This document shows positions 15,603 through 24,480 of a stretch of 64,000 nucleotides of DNA, piece by piece. A program made the translations under genes and the position numbers. Position 1 is the stretch's first letter; each line of letters begins with the position of its first letter. The notes under the pieces were generated by a model that saw nothing but the letters and a program-made list of their open reading frames with translations, was not told where the DNA came from and made no database searches. This stretch comes from Allochromatium vinosum DSM 180 (GTDB taxonomy: Bacteria > Pseudomonadota > Gammaproteobacteria > Chromatiales > Chromatiaceae): contig NC_013851.1 in assembly GCF_000025485.1 (NCBI RefSeq), forward strand, positions 1,775,154-1,839,153, given 5' to 3'.

Positions 15603-17249
15603 ATGAATACAGATGCGCTCCCGATGAAGGACGCCGCGCCCAATGGCTGGCGTGGCGCGATGCGACGGGTGATGACCTCGCCCGCACTGCTGGCCCTGGT
15701 GGTGGTCCTGAGCTTCTTCTGGCAACTGGGCGCGATGCCGCTCTACGATCTCGACGAGGGCGCCTTCACCGAAGCCACGCGCGAGATGCTCGCCAGCGGC
15801 AACTACATCACGCCGCACCGCGACGGCGAGCCGCGCTACGACAAGCCGGTGCTCATCTACTGGCTCCAGGCCGCCTCGACCCAGACGGTCGGCTTCGACG
15901 AATTCGGGTTGCGCCTGCCTTCGGCGCTGGCCGCAAGCGTCTGGGTGCTGGCGCTGTGGTTCTTCGTGCGTGAGCGTCTGGATGCGCCGACGGCGACCGT
16001 GGCCGGGCTGGCGCTGGCGCTCAGTCTCCAAGTGTCGCTGATCGGCAAGGCGGCGGTGGCCGATGCCTTGCTCAACCTCTTCATCGCGCTGACGTTTTTC
16101 GAGATCTATCGCTACTGGCAGGCGCTCGACTTCAAATCCGGCCGGCGCTTCGTACGGCGCGCCTATCTGTGGATGGGACTCGGTTTTCTGACCAAGGGGC
16201 CGGTCGCGGTCTTCTTCCCTGTGGTCGTCAGCCTGCTGTTCGTGCTGTCGAGCCTCCGCTGGTCGAAAGCCAGTGCGCTGGCGCTCTGGTACTGGCTGCG
16301 CGCCGCCGTCTATCCGCTCGGCTGGTTGATCTTTCTGCTGGTGGCCGGTCCCTGGTATCTGGCCATCTATCTCGACGACGGCGCCGGATTCTTCAAGAGT
16401 TTCTTCCTACAGCACAACCTCGGTCGCTTCGAGGGAGCCATGCACGATCACGGCGGCTTCCCCGGCTATTACCTGGTCATGCTGCCGGTCATCCTGCTGC
16501 CGTTCACCGGCTGGATGCTGAGTCTGTTCAAGCGCTACCGCTCGGCCTGGCTCGATCCACTCGATCGTTTCCTCTGGATCTGGTTCCTGGTGGTGCTGGT
16601 CTTCTTCTCGTTCTCCGGGACGCAGCTTCCGCACTATCTGCTCTATGGCGCCACGCCGCTGTTCATCCTCATGGCGCGCCATCGCGAGGCGCTGACCAAT
16701 CGCTGGCTGGCGTTCGTACCGCCGCTGGTGTTCTTCGGGTTGCTGCTGGTTCTGCCGTTCGTCCTGGATGTCGCCATGGTGGTGTCCAGCCGGCCCTATG
16801 ACGTCATTCTGTTCGAGGAGGCGCGGCACGCGATCACACTCGAATACGGCATCGCCGCCCTGGGTGGGCTGCTGCTGACGGCTCTGATGCTGCGCTGGTC
16901 GAGTCCGCCGCTGTGGCGGCGGCTGGTGCTGGTGGGGCTGGTGCAGACGCTGGTGGTCTATGGCGAGGTGGCGCCGCGCGTACTCGACACGCTCCAGGCG
17001 CCGGTGAAGGAGGCGGCGTTGATCGCCAAGCAGACACAGTTGCCGACCGTGGTCTATCGCACCTCGATGCCAAGCTTCAGTGTCTATCGCGAGGCGATCA
17101 CGCCCAATCGCGCGCCGCAACCGGGCGAGCTGGTGTTCCTGCGCGTCGACAAACTCGAACATCTGACACGTGAGCATCCCGAGCTGGATCTGGAGCTGGT
17201 TTACCATCGCGGACATGTGGCCCTGCTGCGAGCGCGGCCGGGCGCTTGA
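15603..17249 (+). CDS. GT39 (ArnT/PMT-type) membrane glycosyltransferase
   Basis: 548 residues from the ATG at 15603; starts at 15627 or upstream at 15555 are possible. It is a polytopic inner-membrane protein of about 12 helices. The catalytic acidic motif YDLDEGAFTE is in the first periplasmic loop, with YDKPVLIYWLQA downstream, as in ArnT and protein O-mannosyltransferases. These transfer a sugar from a polyprenyl-phosphate carrier onto lipid A, protein or another acceptor in the periplasm. The GT2 at 6638-7660 would make such a donor. No flippase or acceptor gene is adjacent, so the substrate is unknown. Confidence 0.82.
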   Translation: MNTDALPMKDAAPNGWRGAMRRVMTSPALLALVVVLSFFWQLGAMPLYDLDEGAFTEATREMLASGNYITPHRDGEPRYDKPVLIYWLQAASTQTVGFDEFGLRLPSALAASVWVLALWFFVRERLDAPTATVAGLALALSLQVSLIGKAAVADALLNLFIALTFFEIYRYWQALDFKSGRRFVRRAYLWMGLGFLTKGPVAVFFPVVVSLLFVLSSLRWSKASALALWYWLRAAVYPLGWLIFLLVAGPWYLAIYLDDGAGFFKSFFLQHNLGRFEGAMHDHGGFPGYYLVMLPVILLPFTGWMLSLFKRYRSAWLDPLDRFLWIWFLVVLVFFSFSGTQLPHYLLYGATPLFILMARHREALTNRWLAFVPPLVFFGLLLVLPFVLDVAMVVSSRPYDVILFEEARHAITLEYGIAALGGLLLTALMLRWSSPPLWRRLVLVGLVQTLVVYGEVAPRVLDTLQAPVKEAALIAKQTQLPTVVYRTSMPSFSVYREAITPNRAPQPGELVFLRVDKLEHLTREHPELDLELVYHRGHVALLRARPGA

Positions 17250-17348
17250 TGGCGGATCGGGTCGATGGCGCGTCAGGCCGGTGACTCGCCGCGCCGGAAA
17301 GAGTAGGGGACCGATCAATCCGCGTAGACCGCAGACCGGAGCCATGAG

Positions 17349-18650
17349 ATGACGAACGCGACCGAACGTGAGCAGGAGCGCATCCGTGCCGTCAATCGCG
17401 TGTTGCACGGAGCATGCCGGCCACTGCGTATCCTGCGAACGGTTGCCTGGGCGCCGGAAGTGAAGGAGACCTTTCTGGCCCAGGGAGGGCGCGAACTGCC
17501 CAATGTGACCTACGCCGCCTTCGATCCCGCACCGACGATCGAAGCCGTGCGCGAGGCACGGCGCCAGATCGTGCCGGTCACGACCATCGATCTCTGGCTC
17601 GACCGTCAGGCCAATGCCATCGAACTGAGCGCACGGATGCTGGCGGCAGTCGGTACGTCAGGATTCTTCGAGTACGGTCGCCAGCTCTATGGCGAGCCGA
17701 CCGCACCCCTACGCTATGTCCCCATCACGCCGCTCGATCTGGCGCAGAGCGTGCTCGACACCATCCGCAATCTGGACCACATCGCGCTCAACACGGCGCC
17801 GCCGAGCTATCACACGGCCGAGGAGGTCGCCCAGAGTCTGGGGCAGGCCGTCAGAGCCCACTTCGGAGATCAAGCGCCGGCCATCGAGCTGGTCGACCGG
17901 CTCTCGGCCAATGCGCTCGCGACCTCGCGCGCCATCCGCATTCGACAGGGGGCGCGCTTCACCGACCGCGACCTCATCCAGCTCCTGCATCACGAGGCCT
18001 ATATCCACGTTGCCACCTCGCTCAACGGTCAGGCTCAGACTGACCTGCCGTTGCTGGCGGCCGGGCATCCGGGCACCACGCGCACCCAGGAGGGACTGGC
18101 CGTCTTCGCGGAGGTCATCAGCGGCTCGATCGAGCTCGACCGCCTGCGTCGCCTGGCCGATCGGGTGCTGGCGATCCAGATGGCGATCGAGGGGGCGGAT
18201 TTCCTGGAGGTCTATCGCTATTTCCTGGAGCGCACCGACGACCCGGATCAGTCGTTCGAAAACGCGCGGCGGGTCTTTCGCGGTGGCGTCATCACGGGTG
18301 GCGCGCCCTTTACCAAGGATCTGGTCTATCTGCTGGGGTTGCTCCAGGTCGACAACTTCATCCGTGCCGGTTTCGCGGCCGGACGCGCCGACTGTCTCCA
18401 TCTGCTGTTCTGCGGCAAGCTCGATCTGTTCGACATCCCCGCGCTGTGCGAGCTCTATGCGCTGGGTCTGTGCCGTCCGCCGCGCTTTCTGCCGCCGTGG
18501 ATCAGCGATCCGCGCTATCTGTTGGCCATGCTGACTTTCTCGGTCTTTACGAGTCGTGTGAGTCTGGAATCGATCGTTGATGTGGCGCGCAAATTGCTAG
18601 ACAGCGCCCCGGTTGTGCGCATGCCTGCCGATGATGGGCTGACGGACTGA
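17349..18650 (+). CDS. DUF1704 / QEGLA-motif putative zinc metallopeptidase
   Basis: 433 residues of the family known as flavohemoglobin expression-modulating QEGLA motif protein (DUF1704). It carries LLHHEAYIH, an H-E-x-x-x-H zinc motif, about 35 residues before TQEGLAVFAEV, whose glutamate fits the third ligand. Eukaryotic members (MATCAP) are tubulin tyrosine carboxypeptidases. The bacterial function is unknown; the modulating name comes from a genetic effect, not a mechanism. No signal peptide or membrane segment is seen. The gene stands alone 99 bases after the GT39 gene on the same strand. Confidence 0.8.
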   Translation: MTNATEREQERIRAVNRVLHGACRPLRILRTVAWAPEVKETFLAQGGRELPNVTYAAFDPAPTIEAVREARRQIVPVTTIDLWLDRQANAIELSARMLAAVGTSGFFEYGRQLYGEPTAPLRYVPITPLDLAQSVLDTIRNLDHIALNTAPPSYHTAEEVAQSLGQAVRAHFGDQAPAIELVDRLSANALATSRAIRIRQGARFTDRDLIQLLHHEAYIHVATSLNGQAQTDLPLLAAGHPGTTRTQEGLAVFAEVISGSIELDRLRRLADRVLAIQMAIEGADFLEVYRYFLERTDDPDQSFENARRVFRGGVITGGAPFTKDLVYLLGLLQVDNFIRAGFAAGRADCLHLLFCGKLDLFDIPALCELYALGLCRPPRFLPPWISDPRYLLAMLTFSVFTSRVSLESIVDVARKLLDSAPVVRMPADDGLTD

Positions 18651-18822
18651 TGCGTGGGATCGACGGCCAACTTGGCCACGGCCTTGGGTGGCGTGGCGGC
18701 CGATTCAGGCGTCTTGGTAAGTTCGGATAATGTATATTATGTAAAGTGAAGAGTTAAGGCGGCTGTACGTCGGGATTCCATTCCCGCTCCACTCTAGCCT
18801 CCTGCTTTAAACACCGCGCGCC
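18651..18822. other. Intergenic region with an AT-rich palindrome and a tRNA-3'-end-like hairpin
   Basis: Convergent intergenic region of 172 bases. ATAAT/ATTAT arms with a four-base loop lie at 18727-18740 within an AT-rich patch unusual for this window. At 18771-18791 the sequence resembles a T-arm and acceptor end of a tRNA or tmRNA (CGGGA-loop-TCCCG, then CTCCA). No complete tRNA can be folded upstream. It may be an attachment-site remnant or chance. Confidence 0.25.
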
Positions 18823-20100
18823 TCACCCCGCCGCCGCGAGCGCCTGATCCAGATCTTCGATGATATCGTCGATATGCTCGATACCGATCGAGAGTCGAAT
18901 CAAATCCTCGGAGACGCCGGCGCGCTTCAGCTCCTCGGGCGACAACTGACGATGCGTCGTCGTCGCCGGATGACAGGCCAATGTCTTGGCATCGCCGATA
19001 TTGACCAGCCGCACGGTAAGTTTGAGCGCATCGATGAAGCGCCCCCCGGTTTCGCGTCCGCCCTTGATGCCGAACGACAGGATCGAACTTGCCCTGGCGC
19101 CATCCATGTATCTCTGGACCAGCGGATAATCCGGGCTGTCCGGCAGCCCGGCGTAACGCACCCAGGCGACCTTGGGATGGTCTTGGAGGTAATTGGCGAC
19201 AGCGATGGCGTTCTCGCAATGTCGATCCATGCGCACCGGCAACGTCTCGATGCCCTGAAGGATCAGGAAGCTGTTGAACGGCGAGATGGCCGCGCCCATG
19301 TTGCGCAGCGGTACGACACGGGCACGCGCGATATAGGCGGCCTCCCCCATCGTCTCGGTATAGACCACGCCGTGATACGAGATGTCCGGCTCGTTGAGCA
19401 GCGAAAACCGCTCGGCGTGTTCGGCCCAGGGAAAGCGTCCCGAGTCGACCAGGGCGCCGCCGATGGTGGTTCCGTGCCCGCCCATGTACTTGGTGAGCGC
19501 ATGAACCACGATATCGGCTCCGTGCTCGAACGGCCGGCACAGATAAGGCGTGGGCACTGTATTGTCGACGATCAGCGGCACGCCATGCGCATGCGCCATA
19601 TCGGCCATCGGTGCGATATCGGCGACGTTTCCGGCAGGATTGCCGATGGATTCGCAGAAGACGGCCTTGGTGCGCGCATCGATCTGGGCCGCCATGCCCT
19701 CGATGTCGTTGGGTGCGGCGAAACGGACCTGGATTCCCAGACGCGGCAAGGTATGCGCAAAAAGATTGTAGCTGCCGCCATAGAGTGTCGACACCGCGAT
19801 GATATTGTCCCCCGCCTGGGCCAGGGTCAGGATGGAATTGGTCACGGCCGCCATGCCCGAGGCCAACGCCAGAGCGCCGACACCCCCTTCAAGAGCCGAG
19901 ACGCGCTTTTCCAATACGTCGCTGGTCGGGTTCATGATGCGGGTGTAGATGTTGCCCGCCACTTTGAGATCGAACAGATCCGCGCCATGCTGGGTATCGT
20001 CGAACGCATAGCTGGTGGTCTGATAGATGGGTGTCGCCACCGATTTGGTGGCTGGATCAGGCTCAAAACCGGCATGGATGGCCAGGGTTTCGATCTTCAT
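18823..20100 (-). CDS. metY: O-acetylhomoserine sulfhydrylase (MetY)
   Basis: 425 residues, a PLP-dependent Cys/Met metabolism enzyme. It makes homocysteine (or methionine with methanethiol) from O-acetylhomoserine and sulfide. Seen: the N-terminal ETLAIHAGFEPD, TPIYQTTSYAF, the long internal YTRIMNPT and ALASGMAA, and the PLP lysine in HALTKYMGGHG. Length and the TLAIHAG start fit MetY rather than MetB/MetC. The start has AAGGAG at proper spacing. It stands alone, transcribed toward the DUF1704 gene; a TATAAT lies about 80 bases upstream of the start. Confidence 0.92.
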   Translation of the reverse strand: MKIETLAIHAGFEPDPATKSVATPIYQTTSYAFDDTQHGADLFDLKVAGNIYTRIMNPTSDVLEKRVSALEGGVGALALASGMAAVTNSILTLAQAGDNIIAVSTLYGGSYNLFAHTLPRLGIQVRFAAPNDIEGMAAQIDARTKAVFCESIGNPAGNVADIAPMADMAHAHGVPLIVDNTVPTPYLCRPFEHGADIVVHALTKYMGGHGTTIGGALVDSGRFPWAEHAERFSLLNEPDISYHGVVYTETMGEAAYIARARVVPLRNMGAAISPFNSFLILQGIETLPVRMDRHCENAIAVANYLQDHPKVAWVRYAGLPDSPDYPLVQRYMDGARASSILSFGIKGGRETGGRFIDALKLTVRLVNIGDAKTLACHPATTTHRQLSPEELKRAGVSEDLIRLSIGIEHIDDIIEDLDQALAAAG

Positions 20101-20177
20101 GGATGCTCCTTGGGGCGTTTGGAGTCAGCAGCGGCTGGCTTGCGCGAACCGCCGTGCTTCTCGTTGTTGGGCCAAGG

Positions 20178-20206
20178 ATTATAGATGTTCGTTTGTACGA
20201 GTGCCC
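20178..20206 (-). promoter_or_regulatory. Possible sigma-70 promoter for metY
   Basis: Perfect TATAAT on the minus strand (plus coordinates 20178-20183), with the 5' leader to metY about 77 bases long. The -35 region 17 bases upstream is poor (GGGCAC). I saw no recognisable SAM riboswitch core in the leader. Confidence 0.35.
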
Positions 20207-20221
20207 TACCTGGGCAAAATG

Positions 20222-20254
20222 AAAAAGGCCAAGCTCGATAAAGCTTGGCCTTTC
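20222..20254 (-). terminator. Rho-independent terminator after tRNA-Gly
   Basis: Minus strand reads a 12-base-pair stem AAAGGCCAAGCT / AGCTTGGCCTTT with a six-base loop and a following T-run (TTTTTC). It lies about 15 bases past the 3' end of the tRNA gene. Confidence 0.85.
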
Positions 20255-20268
20255 ATCAACTGCGAATT

Positions 20269-20344
<76 letters not shown>

Positions 20345-20357
20345 TGAAGAGACGCCC

Positions 20358-20385
20358 ATTATAGGCGATTTTTTCAGTCCGTCAA
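20358..20385 (-). promoter_or_regulatory. Strong sigma-70 promoter for tRNA-Gly
   Basis: Minus strand carries TTGACG (20380-20385), a 16-base spacer and TATAAT (20358-20363), 13 bases before the tRNA 5' end. An A/T-rich stretch immediately upstream (20386-20410) fits an UP element, and a GC-rich discriminator-like GGGCGTC follows the -10. It sits right behind pgsA. Confidence 0.85.
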
Positions 20386-20399
20386 GCTTATTTTTAAAT

Positions 20400-20984
20400 T
20401 TATTTTGGCTGACGTTTGTTCGACTGATCCGCTCGCCCCGACAGGCTGGGCCAAGCGGAAACTAAGTATAGCACCATCGACCAGAGCGTGAGAAGGGCCG
20501 CGACATAGAGCAGCACCACGCCCAATCCATAGGTCCAGGGACCGAACACCGAGTCGCGCAGGATCAGGATCACGATCGAGATCATCTGGGCCGTGGTCTT
20601 GATCTTGCCGAGCGCCGAGACGGCCACCGCCGCGCGCGCGCCGATCTCGGCCATCCACTCGCGCAACGCCGAGACCGTGATCTCGCGCCCGATGATGACG
20701 ATCACCGGCAAGGCGATCAGTATCCGCGGATCGGCCTGCAACAGCACCACCAGCGCCACGGCCACCATCAGCTTGTCGGCGACCGGATCGAGAAAGGCGC
20801 CGAGCGGCGAGGTCTGATCCCATTTGCGCGCCAGATAGCCGTCGAGCCAGTCGGTCAGGGCCGCCGCGCCGAAGACGGCCGCCGCCGCATAGGGCGCCCA
20901 GACCGAGTCGAGATAGAAGACGACGACGAACACCGGGATCAGCGCGATCCGCAGCAGCGTCAAGATGTTCGGCAGGTTCCACAT
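20400..20984 (-). CDS. pgsA: CDP-diacylglycerol-glycerol-3-phosphate phosphatidyltransferase
   Basis: 194 residues, an integral membrane enzyme making phosphatidylglycerol phosphate, the first committed step to phosphatidylglycerol and cardiolipin. The CDP-alcohol phosphatidyltransferase motif D-x2-D-G-x2-A-R-x8-G-x3-D-x3-D is complete: DWLDGYLAR followed by GAFLDPVAD. Several hydrophobic helices are visible, starting with NILTLLRIALIPVFVVVFYL. It starts four bases after the uvrC stop and so is co-transcribed with uvrC. Confidence 0.96.
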   Translation of the reverse strand: MWNLPNILTLLRIALIPVFVVVFYLDSVWAPYAAAAVFGAAALTDWLDGYLARKWDQTSPLGAFLDPVADKLMVAVALVVLLQADPRILIALPVIVIIGREITVSALREWMAEIGARAAVAVSALGKIKTTAQMISIVILILRDSVFGPWTYGLGVVLLYVAALLTLWSMVLYLVSAWPSLSGRADQSNKRQPK

Positions 20985-20988
20985 GATG

Positions 20989-22821
20989 TCAGGCTTGGTC
21001 TCGATGGAAGGCGGCGTGAATGCGCTGGGCCAGCGGGCGGCTGATGCCCTCGACTCCGGCGATGTCGTCGATCCCGGCGCGCTCCAGACCGCGCAGTCCG
21101 CCGAAGTGTTTGAGCAGACGCTGACGGCGTTTGGGGCCGAGTCCGGGGATGTCCTCCAGCGCCGAGGTCGCGCGCGCCTTGGCGCGACGCTGACGATGGC
21201 CGGTGATCGCGAAGCGGTGGGCCTCGTCGCGGATCTGCTGGATCAGGTGCATGGCCGGCGAGTCGCTCGGCAGTATAACGGGCACCTCCCGGCCCAACAA
21301 CCAAAGGCGCTCGGCGCCTGGGCGTCGATCCGGCCCCTTGGAGACGCCGACCAGATTCAGGCCATGCAGACCCAGTTCCTGGAGCGCCTCGTCGACGGCG
21401 GCGAGCTGACCGCGTCCACCGTCGATCAGGATCAGATCCGGGATCGGATATTCGCCCTGCCCCACGCGCGTGTAACGGCGCGTCAGCGCCTGATCGAGTG
21501 CGGCATAGTCGTCGCCCGGCGTGATGCCGGTGATGTTGAAGCGCCGATAGTCGGACTTGCGCGCGCCCTCGCCGTCGAAGACCACGCATGAAGCCACGGT
21601 GTGCTCGCCCTGGGTGTGACTGATGTCGAAGCATTCCATCCGCTCCGGCCGGTCTGCCAGTTCCAGCGCCTCGCGCAGCGACTCCAGCCGCCGCGCATAG
21701 CCGGCCTGACTGCCGAGCCGCTGCTGGAGCGCGAAGCGTGCATTGTCACGCGCCATGTCCAGCCAGCGGGCGCGCTCGCCACGCACATCGACCTGAAGCC
21801 GAACCGTCCGCCCCGCCCGCTCGGCGAGCGCCGCGTGCAGGATCTCGGCCTCGTCCGGTCGCGTGCTCAGGATCAGGGTGTCCGGAACCTCGTGCATGGC
21901 ATAGAACTGGGCCAGGAAACCGGCCAGCAGCGCCGATTCCTCCGTGTCCGCCGGAGCCTTGGGGAAGAAGGCGGTGTTGCCGAGGTGGCGTCCGCGCCGC
22001 ACCACGAACACCTGCACGCACCAGACATCGGCCTCGCGCGCACAGGCGATGAGATCGAGATCACCGTCCTCGCCGATGACCGACTGGCGCTCCAGCACCC
22101 GGCGCAGGGCCTGGATGCGGTCGCGATACTGGGCCGCGCGCTCGAATTCCAGCGCCGCCGAGGCCGTCTCCATGGCGCCGATCAGCTCATCGATCACCTC
22201 GCCGGCGCGTCCGTCGAGAAACTTAGCGGTGCGCGCCACGTCCTCGGCGTACTGCTCGGGCGTGACCAGACCCACGCAGGGCGCACTACAGCGCTTGATC
22301 TGATACTGGAGACAGGGGCGCGAGCGATGGCGGAAGAAACCGTCCTCGCACTGGCGCACCGGAAACAGCTTTTGCAGGATCTGCAGCGTCTCGCGCACCG
22401 CCCAGGCGCTCGGATAGGGTCCGAACAGCCGGCCATCGGTCTGACGCGGGCCGCGGTAGAAGGTCAGGCGCGGATAGTCGTCCTGGGTGGTGAGCTGGAT
22501 GTAGGGATAGCTCTTGTCGTCGCGCAGCAGCACATTGAAGCGCGGCTGGAGCGACTTGATGAGCTGGCTCTCCAGCAGTAGTGCCTCACCCTCGGTGCGG
22601 GTGACGGTGACGTCGATGTCAGCGATCAGACTGACCAGACGCGCGTGACGCGGCGTGAGCGTGCGCCCGAAATAGCTGGAGACCCGGCGCTTGAGATTCT
22701 TGGCCTTGCCGACATAGAGCACCGTTCCACCGGCGTCGAGCATCCGGTAGACACCGGGGCCGGTGGGCAGATCGTTCAGCCGTCGGCGCGGGTCGGTGGG
22801 CGCTTCAGATGCACGGGTCAT
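20989..22821 (-). CDS. uvrC: Excinuclease ABC subunit C
   Basis: 610 residues, the nuclease that makes both incisions in nucleotide-excision repair. The GIY-YIG domain lies at the N-terminus (GPGVYRMLD, VLYVGKAKNLKRR). A UvrB-binding UVR segment follows (about 200-240), then the RNase H-like endonuclease core with ECFDISHTQGEH and LILIDGGRGQL. A C-terminal helix-hairpin-helix pair (DIPGLGPKRRQRLLKHFGG, then EGISRPLAQRI) closes the protein. Its start overlaps the upstream HDOD gene by 17 bases. Confidence 0.97.
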   Translation of the reverse strand: MTRASEAPTDPRRRLNDLPTGPGVYRMLDAGGTVLYVGKAKNLKRRVSSYFGRTLTPRHARLVSLIADIDVTVTRTEGEALLLESQLIKSLQPRFNVLLRDDKSYPYIQLTTQDDYPRLTFYRGPRQTDGRLFGPYPSAWAVRETLQILQKLFPVRQCEDGFFRHRSRPCLQYQIKRCSAPCVGLVTPEQYAEDVARTAKFLDGRAGEVIDELIGAMETASAALEFERAAQYRDRIQALRRVLERQSVIGEDGDLDLIACAREADVWCVQVFVVRRGRHLGNTAFFPKAPADTEESALLAGFLAQFYAMHEVPDTLILSTRPDEAEILHAALAERAGRTVRLQVDVRGERARWLDMARDNARFALQQRLGSQAGYARRLESLREALELADRPERMECFDISHTQGEHTVASCVVFDGEGARKSDYRRFNITGITPGDDYAALDQALTRRYTRVGQGEYPIPDLILIDGGRGQLAAVDEALQELGLHGLNLVGVSKGPDRRPGAERLWLLGREVPVILPSDSPAMHLIQQIRDEAHRFAITGHRQRRAKARATSALEDIPGLGPKRRQRLLKHFGGLRGLERAGIDDIAGVEGISRPLAQRIHAAFHRDQA

Positions 22822-23680
22822 CGGTCAGGAGACGCACGACGAAAGACCCCCAGGTCTCGGGAGTCACAGCCAGCTCATTGAGTCCCCAGTCGCGCTGATC
22901 GAGCAGCACCGGGTTATCCTCAATGCCGCGCCGCAACGCCAGCAGCACGCGCGCGAGTCGGGCGACGGCGATCAGGGCACGCAGATGGACACCGAAGCCA
23001 CGGGGCGGCTCGAAGTCGTGTTGATGATAGATCGCCAGGGCCACGGACTCGGGCAGACGCCAGGTTCCAGCCAGCAGGAAGCCGACCGTGACATGATCGG
23101 TACCCAGGGCGCGGCGCTCATAGTCCATCAGAGCCTGGGGCGCGGTCAGCGCCTGGAGCGTCCATTCGTTGCCGTAGTCTGCGATCAGATCGGCGAAAAT
23201 GAGGCAACCCACGCCCTGCATCAGACCGAACAGATAGGCTTCGTCCGGCGTCAGTTCGGATGCCAGCGAGGCTACGGCTGATGCGATGCTTGCCTGTTCC
23301 TGGATGAAGTCGAGGATCAGACGCGCCCCGCCCTCGCGCTCACCGAGCAGACGGCTGAAGGCTTCGGCCGTCACCAGATTGGTCAGGCGCCGCAGTCCGA
23401 TCAGGGTGACGGCCTGCCGGATGCTGCTGATCTTGGCACGACTGGCGAAGAGCGGCGAATTGATGGTCTTGAGCACCTGGCCGGTCATGGCCAGATCACG
23501 TGCGACCAGATCGGCGGCTTGGATCAGGTCCGGGTCGGGGCGGTGCAATTCGTCGCGCAGACTCAGAACGATGTCGGGAACCTGTGGCACCTTCGCGCGT
23601 CGCACAACCTGGAAGGCGGCTTCGAGATCGGAGCGCGGTGGATAGTGATCGCTATGGTTGGAGGCGGCTGAGTTGACCAT
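22805..23680 (-). CDS. HDOD domain signalling protein
   Basis: 291 residues, a single HDOD domain (about 25-220). This is a catalytically dead relative of HD phosphohydrolases used in signalling. Recognisable are VPDIVLSLRDEL, LVARDLAMTGQVLKTINSPLF and ISSIRQAVTLIGLRRL, plus a family-typical LFGLMQGVGCLIFADL. The metal-binding HD residues are not conserved, as expected. It is the first gene of the HDOD-uvrC-pgsA set and overlaps uvrC by 17 bases. In enterobacteria this position holds the uvrY regulator gene. The ligand or partner is unknown. Confidence 0.85.
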   Translation of the reverse strand: MVNSAASNHSDHYPPRSDLEAAFQVVRRAKVPQVPDIVLSLRDELHRPDPDLIQAADLVARDLAMTGQVLKTINSPLFASRAKISSIRQAVTLIGLRRLTNLVTAEAFSRLLGEREGGARLILDFIQEQASIASAVASLASELTPDEAYLFGLMQGVGCLIFADLIADYGNEWTLQALTAPQALMDYERRALGTDHVTVGFLLAGTWRLPESVALAIYHQHDFEPPRGFGVHLRALIAVARLARVLLALRRGIEDNPVLLDQRDWGLNELAVTPETWGSFVVRLLTDDPCI

Positions 23681-23820
23681 GAACGCTGAGATTGCCCCTA
23701 GATGTCTGAACCCTGAGTACGACCATTAAACCGCGTTTGGACCCGAATCCCAACGACACAATTTCACCGCACTTTTAGCGCATCATGGCGCGCTTCGTCC
23801 TCGAATGTGGAGTACGGCTT

Positions 23821-24480
23821 TTGGACACGCAATTCTGGTTGGACCGCTGGGACCGGCGTGAGACCGGCTGGCATCTCGGCGAGATCAATTCCCACCTCCA
23901 GGAGCATTGGCCCAAGCTGGGTCTGGCGCATGAGACGCGCGTCTTCGTGCCGCTGTGCGGCAAGACGCTCGATCTGGTGTGGCTAGTCAGCCGTGGGCAT
24001 CGGGTCGTCGGGGTGGAGCTGAGCCGGCTCGGCATCGAAGCATTCCTGGCCGAGCATCGGCTCGAACCCCGGATCACCGAGCAAGGGGCGGTGCGCCGCT
24101 ATCAGGTCGACGAGCTGGTGCTGTTCCAGGGCGATTTCTTCGACCTGCGTCCCGAGCATCTCGACGACGTGGGCGCCGTCTTCGATCGGGCCTCGCTGAT
24201 CGCCTTGCCGCCGCCGATGCGCGTGCGCTATGCCGAGCATCTGCGCGCCATCCTGCCGCGTCCGGTCGATCGGCTGCTGATCACACTCGACTACGATCAG
24301 GCCCAGATGAGCGGTCCGCCCTTCTCGGTCCAGCCGCCCGAAATCGAGCGGCTGTTCGGCGTCGATCATCACATCGAACCGTTGGCCGAGATCGACGCCC
24401 TGGCCGAGTCGCCAAACTTTCGCCAGCGTGGACTCACCGCGCTCGTCGAGCGCGTCCACTGGCTCAGGCCGCGCGTTTGA
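23821..24480 (+). CDS. tpm: Thiopurine S-methyltransferase family protein
   Basis: 219 residues if translation starts at the TTG at 23821, which has GGAG eight bases upstream and gives the family-typical LDTQFWLDRW start; an ATG at 23785 adds 12 residues. The SAM-binding region has VFVPLCGKTLDLVWL and GHRVVGVELS, both hallmarks of TPMT. Bacterial TPMTs methylate selenium, tellurium and thiol compounds and can give tellurite or selenite tolerance. It is transcribed away from the HDOD gene and overlaps the convergent hydrolase gene by 17 bases. Confidence 0.88.
   Translation: MDTQFWLDRWDRRETGWHLGEINSHLQEHWPKLGLAHETRVFVPLCGKTLDLVWLVSRGHRVVGVELSRLGIEAFLAEHRLEPRITEQGAVRRYQVDELVLFQGDFFDLRPEHLDDVGAVFDRASLIALPPPMRVRYAEHLRAILPRPVDRLLITLDYDQAQMSGPPFSVQPPEIERLFGVDHHIEPLAEIDALAESPNFRQRGLTALVERVHWLRPRV

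Noticed and set aside
20101-20177. Possible SAM or SAH riboswitch in the metY leader
   Set aside because: I could not find the conserved core of any SAM riboswitch class; the leader is short after the TATAAT.
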